A stretch of DNA of 64,000 nt from Gymnogyps californianus (lineage: Eukaryota > Chordata > Aves > Accipitriformes > Cathartidae). The translations under genes were made by a program, and so were the position numbers. This document shows positions 39,111 to 52,498 of the stretch, piece by piece. The DNA is taken from assembly GCF_018139145.2 (NCBI RefSeq), contig NC_059478.1, positions 5,704,001-5,768,000 of the forward strand. Direction: 5' to 3'. The notes below the pieces were generated by a model. It saw nothing but the letters and a program-made list of their open reading frames with translations, was not told the origin of the DNA and did no database searches. The first letter of the stretch is position 1. Each line of letters begins with the position of its first letter.

Positions 39111-41619
39111 TCCCCGGCCCGGCAGGCGGCCTCCCGCTCCTCCCCCCCGGCGCGGCCCGGCGGCTCCCGCCCGCCTCGCCGCCCCCGCCGGCCCCCCGCG
39201 GCGCTCCGGCCTGGGACTCACGGACTCGCCCCCTCAGCCCCCGCCGCCATCTTAAACCACAGAGCGCCGGGAGAGAGGGGACAGAGCGGCTCCCGCAGCC
39301 ACCTCCGGTCCTCCGAGGGAGGCCGCCCACCCCGCCCCCGGCACACACGGCCGCGCACAGTCGCACACGCACGGCCGCGCCGGCAGCGTGGCTGTGGCGG
39401 GGACGGGCGCAACGAGGGAGCGTGCCCAGGCGTGGGCTGAGGGGCGAGACCCCGGGTTACTTGCCGGATTGCGCCCTCGGAGGGTCCTCCCATCGTGGCC
39501 ACGATTTGAGGCCGGGCGACCCGACCGAAGGCCGCGGCCGTGGCCCCAAGGCTGCCCCGCTCATGGCGAAGCTGGGCCCCGGCCCCACGAACACGCGTTC
39601 CCTGCAGGCTAAAGCCGGGCTGGTTCGCCTACGAACCCAAGCAGGCGTGAGGTGTGAAGCCAGGGTCACGCACCCAGCTGCAGAAGGGAGCGGTGGTGGG
39701 CCTGTCCCGAGCCGTGTGCGACTCCTCCTCCGTGGCTCACCGGGCCCCGGGCGAACTCCCTGGGCTCCCACCGGGACCTGCTCTCCTGGCCAAGGGTGTG
39801 GAGGAAGAGGAAGGCGCTGCTGTGTGAATAACATCAGGCGTGTTGGTGGCCAGGCGTGGTTGGCAGCAGCGTCTTGTCATCGGGCGGCTGAATGTACGCT
39901 CTATTCTGTAACTAATTGGTAAACTCTTCTTTCAGCTTCTCTAATAGTAGCGTAAGACTCTCCAAAGCAGAAGGGAGGAGGTTTCATCCTGAAAGATAAT
40001 GGTGCTTGTTGCAGTTTAGAGGACCTAGGCACTTGGAATTATTTCGCTCTCCACACTAGCTACTATTTCAGCAATGCTTTGGCAATGTTGCTTCATCGTG
40101 GAGGAGTTACAATGCCAATTGTATCTCAGATGCCCTCACCACATCACGGAGCACTGACATGACAGCGAGAAATTGGCTTGGTAACACTCGGAGCCAGCCA
40201 GCTTCCAAGGAGCCACAGCAACCTGTGGCTGGACCAGCCCTTGTGTGGCTGTCCTGGGGTGGGAAGGTGAGGAGAAGCTCCTCTCTGAGCTCCGTGAAAG
40301 TCAGCTTTCTTGCATGAAATTCCTAGTGACAGAAATTCTAAGGTCATATTCTGCTTTCCCAGGGTCATGAGATGCTACCGAACTGCTATCCGTACTGTCA
40401 TATGCACTCAAACTGCTGCGCTGCCCTGCTGCAATAATAATTCTGCCTAAAATAGGGGTAGCTCACCCAGCTGGGCTGGTGTGTACTCTGACACAGGCTA
40501 GAGTAAATGGGAGTGAGGAGCACGTGGAGCCAGAAATGCCTTAAGTCACTAAATTAATGGACTAAGAACATTGGGGAGATCAGGAATTACAGACAGACTT
40601 GCTAATAACACACAACAAAACAGTTCTTAAAATAGCGCTGGGAACATCTGGGGTGTAGCATGGGGTACGCATTGCCAAGTGCGGGACCTTGTATGGGCAT
40701 GGTTATGTGTATACGAGCAGAGGGTGTCTCTGCAGGGTGGACAGTCTCGGGCAGAACTGGCCCACATGGGTAAACTCTGCAGAGGAGATATTTCCTGGTC
40801 TCATTCCAGCTGGAATTTGCAGGGTTTGGCATTTATAAATGGTTTGCCTTGTAAACAAAATATATGTTCTCTGGAGACTGTAGAGAGACAACAAACATAG
40901 AACTCTCTCGTGCCATTTGCAGTTGCCATGTAGGATAGAACCACTCTTTAAAAATCAACAGAAATACTGTTTTTCTTTCCTAATGCCTTTTACTCGCTGA
41001 TCCTAAAGAACTATCCAGAGGAAGGCCATTAGCATTTTAAAAGAAGATGCCAGTGTCAAGAGACTATTATATGTAAGTGCACTAAGGAGAATTGGGTTTA
41101 AACACTGTTCTTATTCCTCAGACCTCATGAAATCCCTCATTCTCTCTACCAGCAGCTTGTGCACATAGAGCAGCTCACTGTGGGTTACGTTAATGTCCGA
41201 CTGCATGGAACTTGCCTGACACACAGAAACATCTTAACTGGGGATGGAGTCAGGCAGGAGCTTTCTAAAAAGGCCTGCTGCAAGGGGAAGAGGGCTGCAG
41301 CACAGTTACCATTTGCTATTGTATAATAGTATTTTAAATCATGCTGTACCCTATTAAAGAAGCTTCAAAACCGGTGCCCCAGCCATTGCTGGTTGTGTGC
41401 TAAACAAGCCCTACCCTCAGACTGTACCCCACTTGGTCCTCTCAACAACATTGTTGATATGGTATCATATAAACAGGGGATGCCGAGCCCTGGTTGGTGA
41501 CCGCTTTTCTAGAGTGCTTGCTAGAAGAGCAATGGGAATGTAAACAAGAAACTCCCCAAACTGAAAATGACTCTGTGCTACTGAGTCACCGATGATGACA
41601 CTGAGCCACACCATTCCTT

Positions 41620-41738
41620 ATTGTTAAAACAGGGGCTAATAAGTATTTACTTCACAGAGTGTCATGGTTATTAACCACGCAAAGATTACAAAGTGCTTTG
41701 AAGAGGTAAAATCTGTATCAATGCTACCTATTATTATC
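41620..41738 (-). mobile_element. MIR-like SINE fragment
   Basis: The sequence ttaaaacaggggctaataag, tatttacttcacagagtgt, a weak middle, then acaaagtgctttgaagag and atgctacctattattatca matches the reverse complement of the MIR core to its 5' side. The element is therefore on the minus strand. Confidence 0.6.
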
Positions 41739-44518
41739 AGCTGTGATGTTATCAGCCGCATGTATTATCAGGAGTAGGTTGTTTTTCAGAAGGTAATTTC
41801 TTTTGAAGAGGTCTGGCACCGTGCATTAATGAGGCATCAGTAACAGTTACTGTCCTCCTGGCGATTTTGGGCTTCCAGTCAATCGGCCGTCTCATGAGCT
41901 GTTCAAGTAAGGGATAAAAAGGACGAAGGAACAAAGGCAGCAATGAGGTTACAGTAATGTGCCTGACGAGAAATGTGATATTTCTAGAAACACTTCTGAA
42001 CTGACTTCAAATATTCACCGTACATCCATTTCTTGAAGCTTCTTCTAAGCACTGACAGTGCATTGCTCCACGTCCACAGTGTGCTCCAAAAATCACACAA
42101 TCAAATAATTGCTGGCTGAGCAGTCTTACGTGCTCAGCATTACATGTCATGACCGTGCTGCTGTCATCTGCTTGAAGTAGGGGTTCTGTGCCAGAAGAAG
42201 CCTGTGGAGAAATTGGAGACTCCTGAGCCTAAGTAAGTGTTGAGTCAACTGGGCAGTTTCTGTTTGCAACTTGGGGAAAAATTAACTAGCAGTACTCTGT
42301 TGGTGGCTTGAAAATTAATTTTCAGAGTAGTCTTTGCTCTTCTTCCAGCTCATATACCTTCTGTGTATCAAAGCTACACAGAGAAACAGATTTGTGTGAA
42401 ACAGTCGGCCGGTATTTAGGACACGGATGGTATTAGTTAAAGTATTTGTTAAGTGCCTAGAACAACAGAGGCCTGATCGAGGCATTTGGAGAGTTCTCAA
42501 GAGGAAGGGATACATGTGGATAACATGTCAGGATTTTTTATGCTTTTATTGCAATACCAGAACAAGTTGTGGAGCTCAGGACAGCGGTAACTCCCCTGGG
42601 ATGTCTGCAAAGCCAATGTGTGATGTCCACTAGATGGCCCGTGGCATTGCTGCTCAGCGTCCCTGTAACACCCCAGACTTCACCTGCGTGAAAACCAGGC
42701 AGCCACCTCTTAGCCTTATTGGAGGGGTTCTGGGGAAAGACATTTAAAAAAAACAAAAGAAAAAAGAAAGATTTAAAAATCTGGTAAAGGCTTCGTGGCA
42801 CAAAATTAGGGACTCTGCAATAAACATTGAAAGCTTGTAAGTGCTGAGCCATTTCAAAGGAGAGTGTAATTTCTTGGTGCAACATGTACAAGCACTCACC
42901 CTTTCATCTCTGATTGACAGCTCTTAAAATGTACTGTCTGCACAGATCTTTCATGGCACAATAGGTAGTGTTTCAGTGTTGTCTTAGAAGTTATTTCGAA
43001 TCATTACTGTGATTTAAATTAGAATTTATGTACAGTGCATGCAAGATAGCTTGGGGTACTCACATGCCTGTTCAATGAGAGTCTATGAACATAAAAGCTT
43101 TCTGGGAAAGTATGGTTTTCTAACAGATTTTGCCCAACAGCACAGAAAGGTTCACGTGCAGCCCTTGACAGATTAAATTTCCTCTGTTCATAATTGTTCT
43201 TTCTTCCACCATAGCCAAAATAAAAAATCCACACACACCCCCTCCCCAAAACGCTGCATCCCAACTCACCCAACTCAGCCCCTTCCTTAGTGCTACCAAC
43301 CTTTTGTTATCTCTTTGATGCTGCTTCAGCATTATCATCATTCAAACCACTCTTCTGACACTGCCAGCTACTAGTCTAAACACTGACGCCTACCAGGAGA
43401 GTGAGCAAACGAAGGGCTCTGTGCAGAGGGAGGAAAGGGCTTGGTGTGTGGTGGTGTAGCAGAAAAGATGAGTGTGTCTGTGTGTAGAGAGCCAGCTCAC
43501 TACAGCATCTCAGGCATCCCAATTCTTCTTTTATTTATTCCTGTGTTTTTGTGTTAGGTATACTGTGTAACTAACCACCCTCATGGATCATAACTGTGTG
43601 GCCGGTCCTTGTGTACGTGTCTATTAACTGTAAACAGCAACACATTAACTGTGCTGAGGTTTTGCAAGAACTAAACCCACCACGGTATAACCCGTAACCT
43701 TTTCACAGCCTCCATCAGAGTAAAGCCAGAGGTGGGGAGACATGGAATAAGCAGATTATAGGACTTCTTCAGTAATTGTTTTCCTGTCTGATATATTTCT
43801 GTAAGTACTACAGCTGCACTGCCCTTCCCAAGCATCTGTTTGAGGCACGAAAGGTTGTAGAAGGGTATGCTAATGAGAACATTAAGAATGTTGTTTGTTT
43901 GCCTTTTTCCGTGGAAAATGTTGCCTCTACCAAACAAAAATGATGACAAGTCTCTGCATCTGCTGGGAATTGCAAATTAGTACTCAGCTTGCACAGTGTG
44001 ATCACTGATAAAGTACATTTGCTGAGGTAATATGAGGTCCCCTGACAGCGCTGGTGATGATTCAGGCTTTCAGGCATTCGTCTGCCGGTGGGTCAATAGG
44101 AGTGTTTTGCCCCCAGAGTTCCAGGGTTGCCTTAATTCATGTTTAGGAGCCTAATTTTTTTGGTTCCTAATTTGAAATCTTACTAGCTTATTGGACAGCG
44201 AGGGGGTTCTCTAGTTTGCAGATGGAAGCTTTTCTTCCTGTGTTTTCTGTTTTCTCTCCCTGAGAGGTTTGTAGCCAGAGAGCTGACATTTAGATAAGGG
44301 ATAGCGAACGCTTCAGAGCGCAATACTATACTGCAGTACCTCCATCAATGCCTCTGAGACCGACCTAATCCCACCTTAGATTTCTCTGATGACTACTGTA
44401 CTGCATTCAAATTAGAATAACCGCCATGATAGTCCAAAATAAAGGCTACATTAGCCAGAAAAAAAAAAAAATCCTTATCATGTTTTTCTAAGATGTGCAG
44501 CTAAAATAAGATGGAATT

Positions 44519-44580
44519 AGAATCATAGAATCATTTAGTTTGGAAAGGACCATTAAGGCTCCGAACTTAACAGTGCTTCC
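44519..44580 (-). mobile_element. CR1 LINE 3' tail
   Basis: agaatcatagaatcatttag followed by tttggaaaggaccatta is the reverse complement of a CR1 3' end, including its ATTCTATG-type terminal octamer repeat. A 13-base A run lies just before it at 44459-44471. Confidence 0.75.
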
Positions 44581-46082
44581 TCTCCATGCTCTTTGCTTCA
44601 TGTGCTAGTTTCCCCTTATACCTCCTTCACCTCTATCTTCTCACCTCCTCATACTGTCACTCATGCTCAGAATACTTTGCCAGCCAGTGAGTTGCTGGCA
44701 CCTTCACTTTCCTTTTCTAAACCATACTGAAAACCGTGTCTTCCAAAGTTGCCCTTGTTAGATTAATTAATCTCTCTGTGATTGCACTCCTGGTATTGTT
44801 TTGAGTTGTACACACTTCTGAATTTAGTCTTTGATCTTGTAAGGAAGTCTAAGGGTACAACTTCTTGCAGGATTGGTGCTCTGTGTTGTAAATTTAGGAT
44901 GGCAAGGATCCAGCTTTGCTCTGGACCACTTTGGTAAATGCCCATGTGCCCTGGCCATGAATAGTGTCGTGCTCTATGCAATGGTCCTAAATAATTAAAT
45001 CACTTTTAAAAGTCAAAGTTTGGTCTAAAATATTGTTATTGCTTCATTCTACAAAGTCTCGATAGATTCTTCCTTGGCAGGCTTTTTTATTTAATTATGC
45101 AAGAATTGTAAGTGATTGTCTTTCAAATGACATTGTGTTCCTTCCTCACACAGTTATATAGTATTAAATATCCATGCTTTTCAGCTTCCAGCTTTAATGT
45201 TATTTCTTTAAAAAATGCTCAGTAGCGTGAAACTACTCTAAAGAAAAATGTAACTGTACAACTAAAGCAGGAGAAAGCATCAGGGTTTTGTAAGATGTTT
45301 CTGTGAACGCATATGTATGTGTGTGCGCGCACAGAATAGACTGGTACCCAAGAGAGCAGCATATACATTTATAATCAAATCTCACTTAAATTTAAAACTT
45401 GTTCCTTCTGTTAAACATGCAAATATTTCCGTTCTCTTTGCAAATTCTGCCTCTCTGCTCATTACTAAACCTTTCAGAAAAGACGTAAGCCAAAATCTTC
45501 CCCTGATCAGGCTCTTAATGTGTTTTGTGTGGTCTTTATTTAGACTGTAAACTTGCTGAAGTAGGAAATGTCTTATAAAAAAACAACTACACTGTCTCAT
45601 TTCACATCCAAATTCTTCTCCCATACCAGCTGTGTGTGTTTGCCTAGCAGCAAGTCTTCTGTTAATGAATGACTTGCTCTCATTAGCTTGTCAGGCTGGA
45701 TATGTAGCCTGTAGTTCCCACTCACACAGAGCAGCGCTCTTTCCCTTGTAGCTTCTGGTAAATCAAACAATGAGATATACAAAGCCTTGTGTCTCTGAGT
45801 CTGACCTTTGTACTTGTAATCATTAACTAACACAGAATGCCAAAATAAAGAAACTAGCTGCTGGTTAAATGTATTTAACATAAGCAGAGTCCTATGGACT
45901 GCCTGATGGGGGGATTGTTGCAGGCTTTACCATTGTCAGCCAGTTCTAAGCCTTCTTTAAAAGAGGGGAAAATTAATTCCCTGATCAGCAGAGCCAAAGG
46001 AGTTGCACTTGATGATACATTTATTTTGTGAAGCTGAGGTCCAGAGTGGATTCTCTGACACCTCGGAGGTTTTCAGAATGAG

Positions 46083-46186
46083 GCCCTGAGCAGCCTCACC
46101 TAACTTTGAAGCTGGCTGTGCCTTGAGCAGGAGATTGGACTAGATGAGCTCCAGTGATCCCTGCCAACTTAAATTCTTATTCTAAT
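46083..46186 (+). mobile_element. CR1 LINE 3' tail
   Basis: Sense-strand CR1 3' end: gagcagcctcacctaac, ttgagcaggagattggacta, gatgagctccagtgatccct and a degraded ttattctaat terminus. Confidence 0.85.
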
Positions 46187-48579
46187 AAAAGTTGAGTTCA
46201 TCTGCAGGTTTCCTCCATTCAGAGCATTAATTAGGACTCTGTCCTCTAACTGGGCTGAATTTTTCACAAAACTCATAGGAACTGAATATTTCTGGAACCT
46301 CTGTCTCTCTGTCTGATTTGCATAATATTGGCCAACAGGTTCAAAAGTTACTGGGAAGTAAAAGACAGCTGGGGCAGACAGACAGACACTCCCTTCCCCA
46401 CACACATAGGACAACTGTATAAGCCTTGTTTTCTTAAGAAAACCTTTCTTCCCTTTATGTTTGTGCAGAAAACTTGTCAAGTGTGCATCTAATGAGGCCT
46501 GAAGTCATGCTACGTACTCCCAGCTGCAGCCAACCTGAAATAATACCTCCCCAGAGCCAACAGCACGTTTCATACAGCTGAGGCATTTACTGTGCAATCC
46601 GAACTATGCAGGGAAGCTGAGACATTTAGGAGTGAAACCCGGGCATCTTCTTTCTGATAGTCAGAGATTATATCGTTGTGCTCACACGAGCGTATGTTTA
46701 AGTCTGCCTGGTGCCTCGTCCGTCTCTGCCAGCAGACACGGGAGTATGTCTGTTACCTCTCTGTGTCGTCCTCAACTTTCTCATACCCGAGAGTGACAGA
46801 AAGGGGAATTTGACCTCAGCGTGCTAGAGACCGCCTGGCTGTCTGCCTTTCCCTTTTTGTCTACTCTTTCTTCGGATGCAGTCACACTACAAAATTACCT
46901 TGAGTCATCTGTCTTGGAAGTTTTTCCCATGGGTTGCCTGTGATAAAGGGCAGACATACTAGGCGCATTAATAATCTGTGCTGCTAGGGGAGACGCTGAT
47001 ACGGCGTGAATCCACTGCAGATTGTACGTGCTTCTGAGATTTCCACCTACCTGAGCCAACTACACATCCCTCCCCAGCGTCTCTTCTGCAAGGGACCAGG
47101 TCTATAGCTTCAGTCCACAAAGCTTGCCTGATCAGCCAAGAGACTCCTTTAGCAGCCGTGGCAGCAGATCATTCTGTTTCCCTTTCTCCCAGTTTGCAGA
47201 GAACACACCTATCTTCCCCTGCTTTTGACGGCCCTGGAAAACATTACTTCTGTGTTCCTGGGAAAGAGCTTCAGAGCACTTCTATTTTCTGCCTCACAGG
47301 GAAGCAGAAACTGTGAAATTATCAGCATCCTCTGTTTGTATGTTCCCTGGAGCTGTTATACTGCGCAGTCTGAAATAGAGATCCGGCCTCAGGGATTTGC
47401 TAATGATGCATTCAGTCTCAGCATGGCACATGCTCATTCCTGGGGAGTTACTGAGTTAGCATTTATAGTTCTACACTTTTCCTCTGAGTAGATGAAACCC
47501 TCTGATTTTCCCTCAGCGCTGAGGTCTTGCGTGTTGGATTCTCTTCTCATGACAGCTTACTTGGAATGCCACCAGAAAGCTTTCAGCCTGGATCTTTCCT
47601 CCTAAAATCATAGACTACAGTAGCATCACGCCAGTGATTCTCCTATAACTTGGTGCCTGATCAGCAGGCGACAGGAAAAGGAGGTCTTGTTAGACACATT
47701 TTCAAAATAATAAAACAAAGACTTCCGCACTGTAGACGGGTGATTGTTGTTGTGGGCACTGGAAGCCTTTTGCAACTGGGTGAATAAGCTCACGAAAAGG
47801 AAGCGAGGAGCAAGCAGTCGATGAGGAAAGCACAAGTGGAAAAACTGTGGGGAGTGAGCATTGCTGGTTGTTTTGATGGTGCTAACGTGGGTCCCTGCTG
47901 TAGAGAAATGGCAGTGGTAAAGGATGAAGTGAATTCACTCAAGGTTTACCCTGTTTTCTGGTTGGTTTGTCAATTCATGTTTCTCCAGCCACTTTATGCA
48001 ATGAGGGAGTTTTTTTGTGTGGGCAAGGGTTGAACTAACAGGAACACTTTTACTATATTTCGTATTAACTTGCTAGTGAAGACAAGACCTCTCTTGCATG
48101 ACCTACATGCCTGAACTCAGAATCCCTCTCCTGGGCCTGCCATCTTCAGATTTAAATCCTTTGAACAAGCTCAAGTTTTCATCTCCTCATCCATATTTCC
48201 AAAGCATGTAAGCCTCAAGGCGCTAGGCCAGCAACGGAATAGTGCTGAGCACAAAGATGTTTTTGTAACCACATCAACTCAGGCCAATGCAGATCAACTG
48301 CAGCAAACCCTGCAGATTGCTTCACCTCCCAGTGTAGTTCCATTATAACCTCCCGTATTTGCTAGTCCTCAGCTGATAGCAAAAGCTCCTCTTTCAGCTT
48401 TGTAACTCTGACTTTTATTTTTTTCACTTTCAGTGAAATGCTGTTGAGAGCTGCCAGAGACTCAGCTGTGACATAGATCTATCTGAATTCAGGGTTTTGG
48501 AAGTGTTCCTTCACGCTTGTCATCTCCTTCAATAAGCACTGCATTGTACCAGGTCTGTACATTCTTTACTGCTCTACTT

Positions 48580-49013
48580 GTTGCTATGGCGAGAGGTGCC
48601 ACGTTTCAGTCCGATTCTTTTGGGAGACTAGACAGAAATCTGGATTTTCTTTCTCTCTGCTTTGTTTATGCTCCTGGCCCCTTACCATCACCCAAAACTT
48701 CTTCCCAAGGCAGGAAGGCTGGAAGCCACTGCCCTCTCCAGTCTCTCAACTTGTATAACCAGCAGCAGTCCCTCCTTGGCCTGAATCATTGCGGCAGAGA
48801 AGTGAACACACGGATGGATTCCCTCTCTAGCCAGGTGTTTCCAAAATCAGGGAGAAGCAGAAAGGAACAGATGGGAATGGCCTTGAACAGAGAAGAGGGA
48901 AGTTTTTGGCAGGGGAGCTACAAACGCATGGTGTTGTCGGTCCGTATCGAGCTTGGGAAAGGCTCTCGCAGAAGGGAGAGCAGCAGGACGCGCTGCCTCA
49001 TTGCCATGGAAAC
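48580..49013. promoter_or_regulatory. Two RFX X-box-like palindromes
   Basis: ATTGCCATGGAAAC at 49000-49013 matches 12 of 14 positions of the palindromic X-box GTTGCCATGGCAAC. GTTGCTATGGCGAG at 48580-48593 matches 11 of 14. Both lie within a 174-codon ORF that I do not regard as coding. They may mark a distal enhancer, or be chance. Confidence 0.25.
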
Positions 49014-52000
49014 AGCTGAAGAGCTGGCTGGGCAGACTTAGAAATGTCTCCTGCTTGGGACTACTTTCGGTAGATGTCATCTATCGTTGCAGAGATTAAA
49101 ACAAGGTGGAAAAGAGGAAATGTCTGAAACTGAAAGCTGAAAACGTGTTTTCTTTCTTAGTTTACAACGGAGAGTCAGTCTTCCATGGCTTTATGAAGAT
49201 ATTTGTTCTCCTCTGAGAAAAATGTCCTGGTCTTGATGGGGATTATTTTTCCCCATGTCCTCATATTTTGGGGGGTCTTTCATTACAAAGATCAACCACT
49301 TTTGGCATTATGATTCTAGCTGCCATTTCGATGCTCCTAGACTTCTCCATGGTGTCCCCCATGTGTCTTGCAAGCACACTGGCTACCTATGTGACATTTC
49401 TCTGTAAGATCTCTCCTTGATGACCCTAAGGATCTCATACTCCCTCAGAGAGGCTGATCTGTTCTCACCATAGCACCTCAATGTTTTTTCCCCCACACCT
49501 TTCAAGTCCAATACCTTTCCCACAGCCTCATAATGTTATTTTTGAAGACAGTCTAAAAGATTATAAAATACATACATGTTACAGCTTGTGTATGAAAGCC
49601 CTGCCCTAAGAACATGCTTTTGTTTCTACAACTGGGGAGTGGAGAAAGCCGTGGAAATCTCCCACATCAGAAAAGTGAAAAAGTCGATTACTGCACATAG
49701 GAAGTTATTAGTCCCCATAACCTGCACTTTGCAAAGTACAGAATAGGTAGGACTGAACGATTACCTGCAAACAACTGTCTTGGGAATCATCCTGGACCAG
49801 TCATTCCGTAAGCACTAATTCTCTTCCATGTCCATCAGCAGTCAGCGCGTTTATACTGTAACAAATAAATGGGAGACAACGAAATGGTAGAAAATACTGG
49901 CTTACACTGTTTTCTCCACCTAAGCACCTTAGCAGCTATGGGGAGAGCCATAGCAAAATATTTTGTATTTACTTAGGAGAACGAGAAAGGATGCACATTT
50001 TTATGAAATATGGAGAGGAAGAGATTACTACTACAGAGTAGTTAGCAGTCATTAAACTAGGTGTAAAATGTCTACTCTTCCACCTCCTGTGTCTTACCTT
50101 CACAAGGAAGGGTCCCAGCTGTGTAACACAGCTGGCAATCTGTGGAGTCACAAGGAACATGTACAGTTGCTACTGGAGGAGCGGGAAGGAGACGCTGGCC
50201 AAGTTCAGTGCTGCATTTCCACAAAAATATTTGGAAAGCCCTTACACGCAGGAGAGTCAATACTAGTAACTAGACCTGTTTGTTCTGGAACTAATCTCTC
50301 TGAAGTCACTCTTCCAGGGCTCACTGCACATTTAACGCCGTGTGTTCCTGCTGAAACAACTTCAGAGACCCTCTCATTGAGGCAGTTCAGTATTTTCATG
50401 CAGTTTTAATAAGCAGCAGACTATGCTGCAAAATACATCTGAGATTGGTTTGAGCTGGTGTCACAAGAACGATGGTAATATATAATGTGGCTGGGACCCA
50501 GGTGAAATTCTTTCTGAGCCTAACAGAAAGAGAAAGCTGGTATGTCGCAGAGGGTAAAGAACAGTTTCAGAGAACACAGTTCAGCTTAGCAGGGTTAGAC
50601 AGTAGTTATACCTATACAGATTCAGTACCTTTCAGGATCTGATGTTTAGCCAGATTAGAAGGATCTTCTCCTTTTTAAATAGACTGAAGAAATAACCTCC
50701 TCAATTTAAACAAACAGAACCCCAACTATTACACCAGCCCAGCTGGCAAGATTCATTCTATTACTTCAAAACGGTAGGGAAAGGAAAAATTATTTGCTCC
50801 TCAAAAAATAATGCAAGTTTCCCTTTTCAGCAATGGAATCACAGCAATTAAGTTGGCTGTTGCACCTCCTGCTTGGTCGTGGCAAGAAGCTCAACACCTG
50901 AATTTCTGAGCTTGGAGAGGAAGCCAGCAACCTGCTGGCTGGCAGTAGGGCTTCACTTTTTTTTTTAAAGGATGATTTCAGTTCAGTAGCACTAAGTGAT
51001 GTGATGTTTGAGGAAGGATACCACTGCCCTCTGCCGAGAGAGATGCGATTGTTTCTTCCCGACTGTTTCATCTGCCAGCAAAACCAGCAACTTTATTGCT
51101 TGGAAAGTAACTGCGCGAGGAATTGCTCGCTGAAGTCGGAGTGTAATTCCTGCTGCTTCTGTCTTTTCTCCAAAGTTTGCTGATCTGAATCTCTTTCACC
51201 AAATATTTTGAAAACTCTATGCCTCATACAAAGTAAAGAGGAGCAAGGGTAATTACACACAAAATCTTGACATGATGATAGCAGGAACTGTGAAAACTTG
51301 GAGTTTTTAAAAAGCAATCTTTATGATTTATAAACACTTCAGACATCCTCAACAATGTGATATCTGCTGGAGCTAGTTTTTGGTTTTCCTGCCAAAATTC
51401 AATCATGCATTATCAGATCAGGCTGAAGTCCTCTAGTTTCTTAAATGTTTTGGTTTTTTTTTTTAACTGCAGCACTTGCCTGACTGAGTTTTGGCCTCAG
51501 TCTTAGATCCACACCATTTTTTCTGGTTATGCAAAAATGGAAGCTCATTCATTGCTAAATTTATAACCTGCTTTACATTACAGATCTAACGTTACTGTAA
51601 TTTTGTGGGTTTTTTTTTAAAGGAAAAAATTTAAGTGAAACACGGAACAGTATTTTTTAACCACTTGAGGGAGCTCTTTCATTTATACATTCGGATGTTG
51701 CTATTGTGCATACATACTGGGAAATTATAAACCATATTTTATAGAGCTTATTATAGGACAAACTACACTTTACTGAAATATGTGAAAGTATTGAGGCTCT
51801 CAGGTGACTGACTTTAAAGCCCAGATAGAAGTTTTAAAGGAATTAATCATTCTGGTCAATAAATGCAGGCATCAGAAACAGCCACAGCTACTTACTCCCT
51901 GGGCTGACTGACACCAAAAATCGTAAAATAGAAAATAAATTAGAGTTACACAGAATTAAAAGTAGGCAGCGTTAATCACATCTATGTTGCAACAGAGCCA

Positions 52001-52377
52001 AAAATGACAGGAAGGAGCAGGACCAGGCACAGATTTTATAGAGGGGCTGTGAAAGCCTCAACCCTCTGCCTCGCCTCCCCTGCCGTCCCCACCTCTCCGT
52101 AACACTGCCCAGTACAGGCCATGCTGCTGCCGCCCCAGTGCCTCCCCTGGGCTGCACAGACCCCACCAGTCATCCTGCGGATCTATCTGTCCACCTGGGC
52201 AGCACGTATGCATTAACAGCAAAGGCTTTTCTTTATGCTCCCCCTGAGCTGATAGGCATAAGGCAGGCTCAGCCAGCAACCACTGCATCAAGCATGTCTG
52301 CAGTCACCAGTCAAAGTGATGGTATGTAATGTGCGCATGAGAGCTGTAAACTGTTATGCAGACTGCTGGGGGGGCGG

Positions 52378-52498
52378 GAGGAGAGAGAGAGAGAGAGAAA
52401 GAGAGAAAGACAGACAGAAAGACAGAAAGACAGAAAGAAAGAAAGAAAGACAGAAAGAAAGACAGAAAGACAGACAGACAGAAAGACAGAAAGAAAGG
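52378..52498. repeat. GA / GAAA / GACA microsatellite
   Basis: About 120 bp of GA dinucleotides passing into mixed GAAA and GACA tetranucleotides, wholly purine-rich on the plus strand. Open frames through it (Arg/Glu/Lys-rich on plus, Ser/Phe/Leu-rich on minus) are artefacts of the repeat. Confidence 0.95.

Larger units (their letters stand above)
38450..39850. promoter_or_regulatory. CpG island, ABL2 1B promoter and first exon
   Basis: A sharp rise in GC and CpG content spans the 1B coding exon and its upstream side (39055-39850), where the 1B 5'UTR and promoter should lie on the minus strand. It includes a GCC repeat at 39089-39110. The long open frames on both strands here, up to 278 codons, come from the low stop-codon frequency of GC-rich DNA. 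The transcription start was not determined. Confidence 0.85.

Noticed and set aside
39086..39922. 278-codon plus-strand ORF in the ABL2 CpG island
   Set aside because: Very GC-rich DNA rarely contains stop codons. The translation is low-complexity Pro/Arg/Ala/Gly, and the minus strand here is the real 1B leader.
46560..46680. Possible fourth MIR fragment (aaacccgggcatcttc region)
   Set aside because: Only a short block matches; too weak to call.
48517..49041. 174-codon plus-strand ORF as a gene
   Set aside because: No recognisable domain and no clear promoter or poly(A) context. The length is only moderately above chance for this composition.
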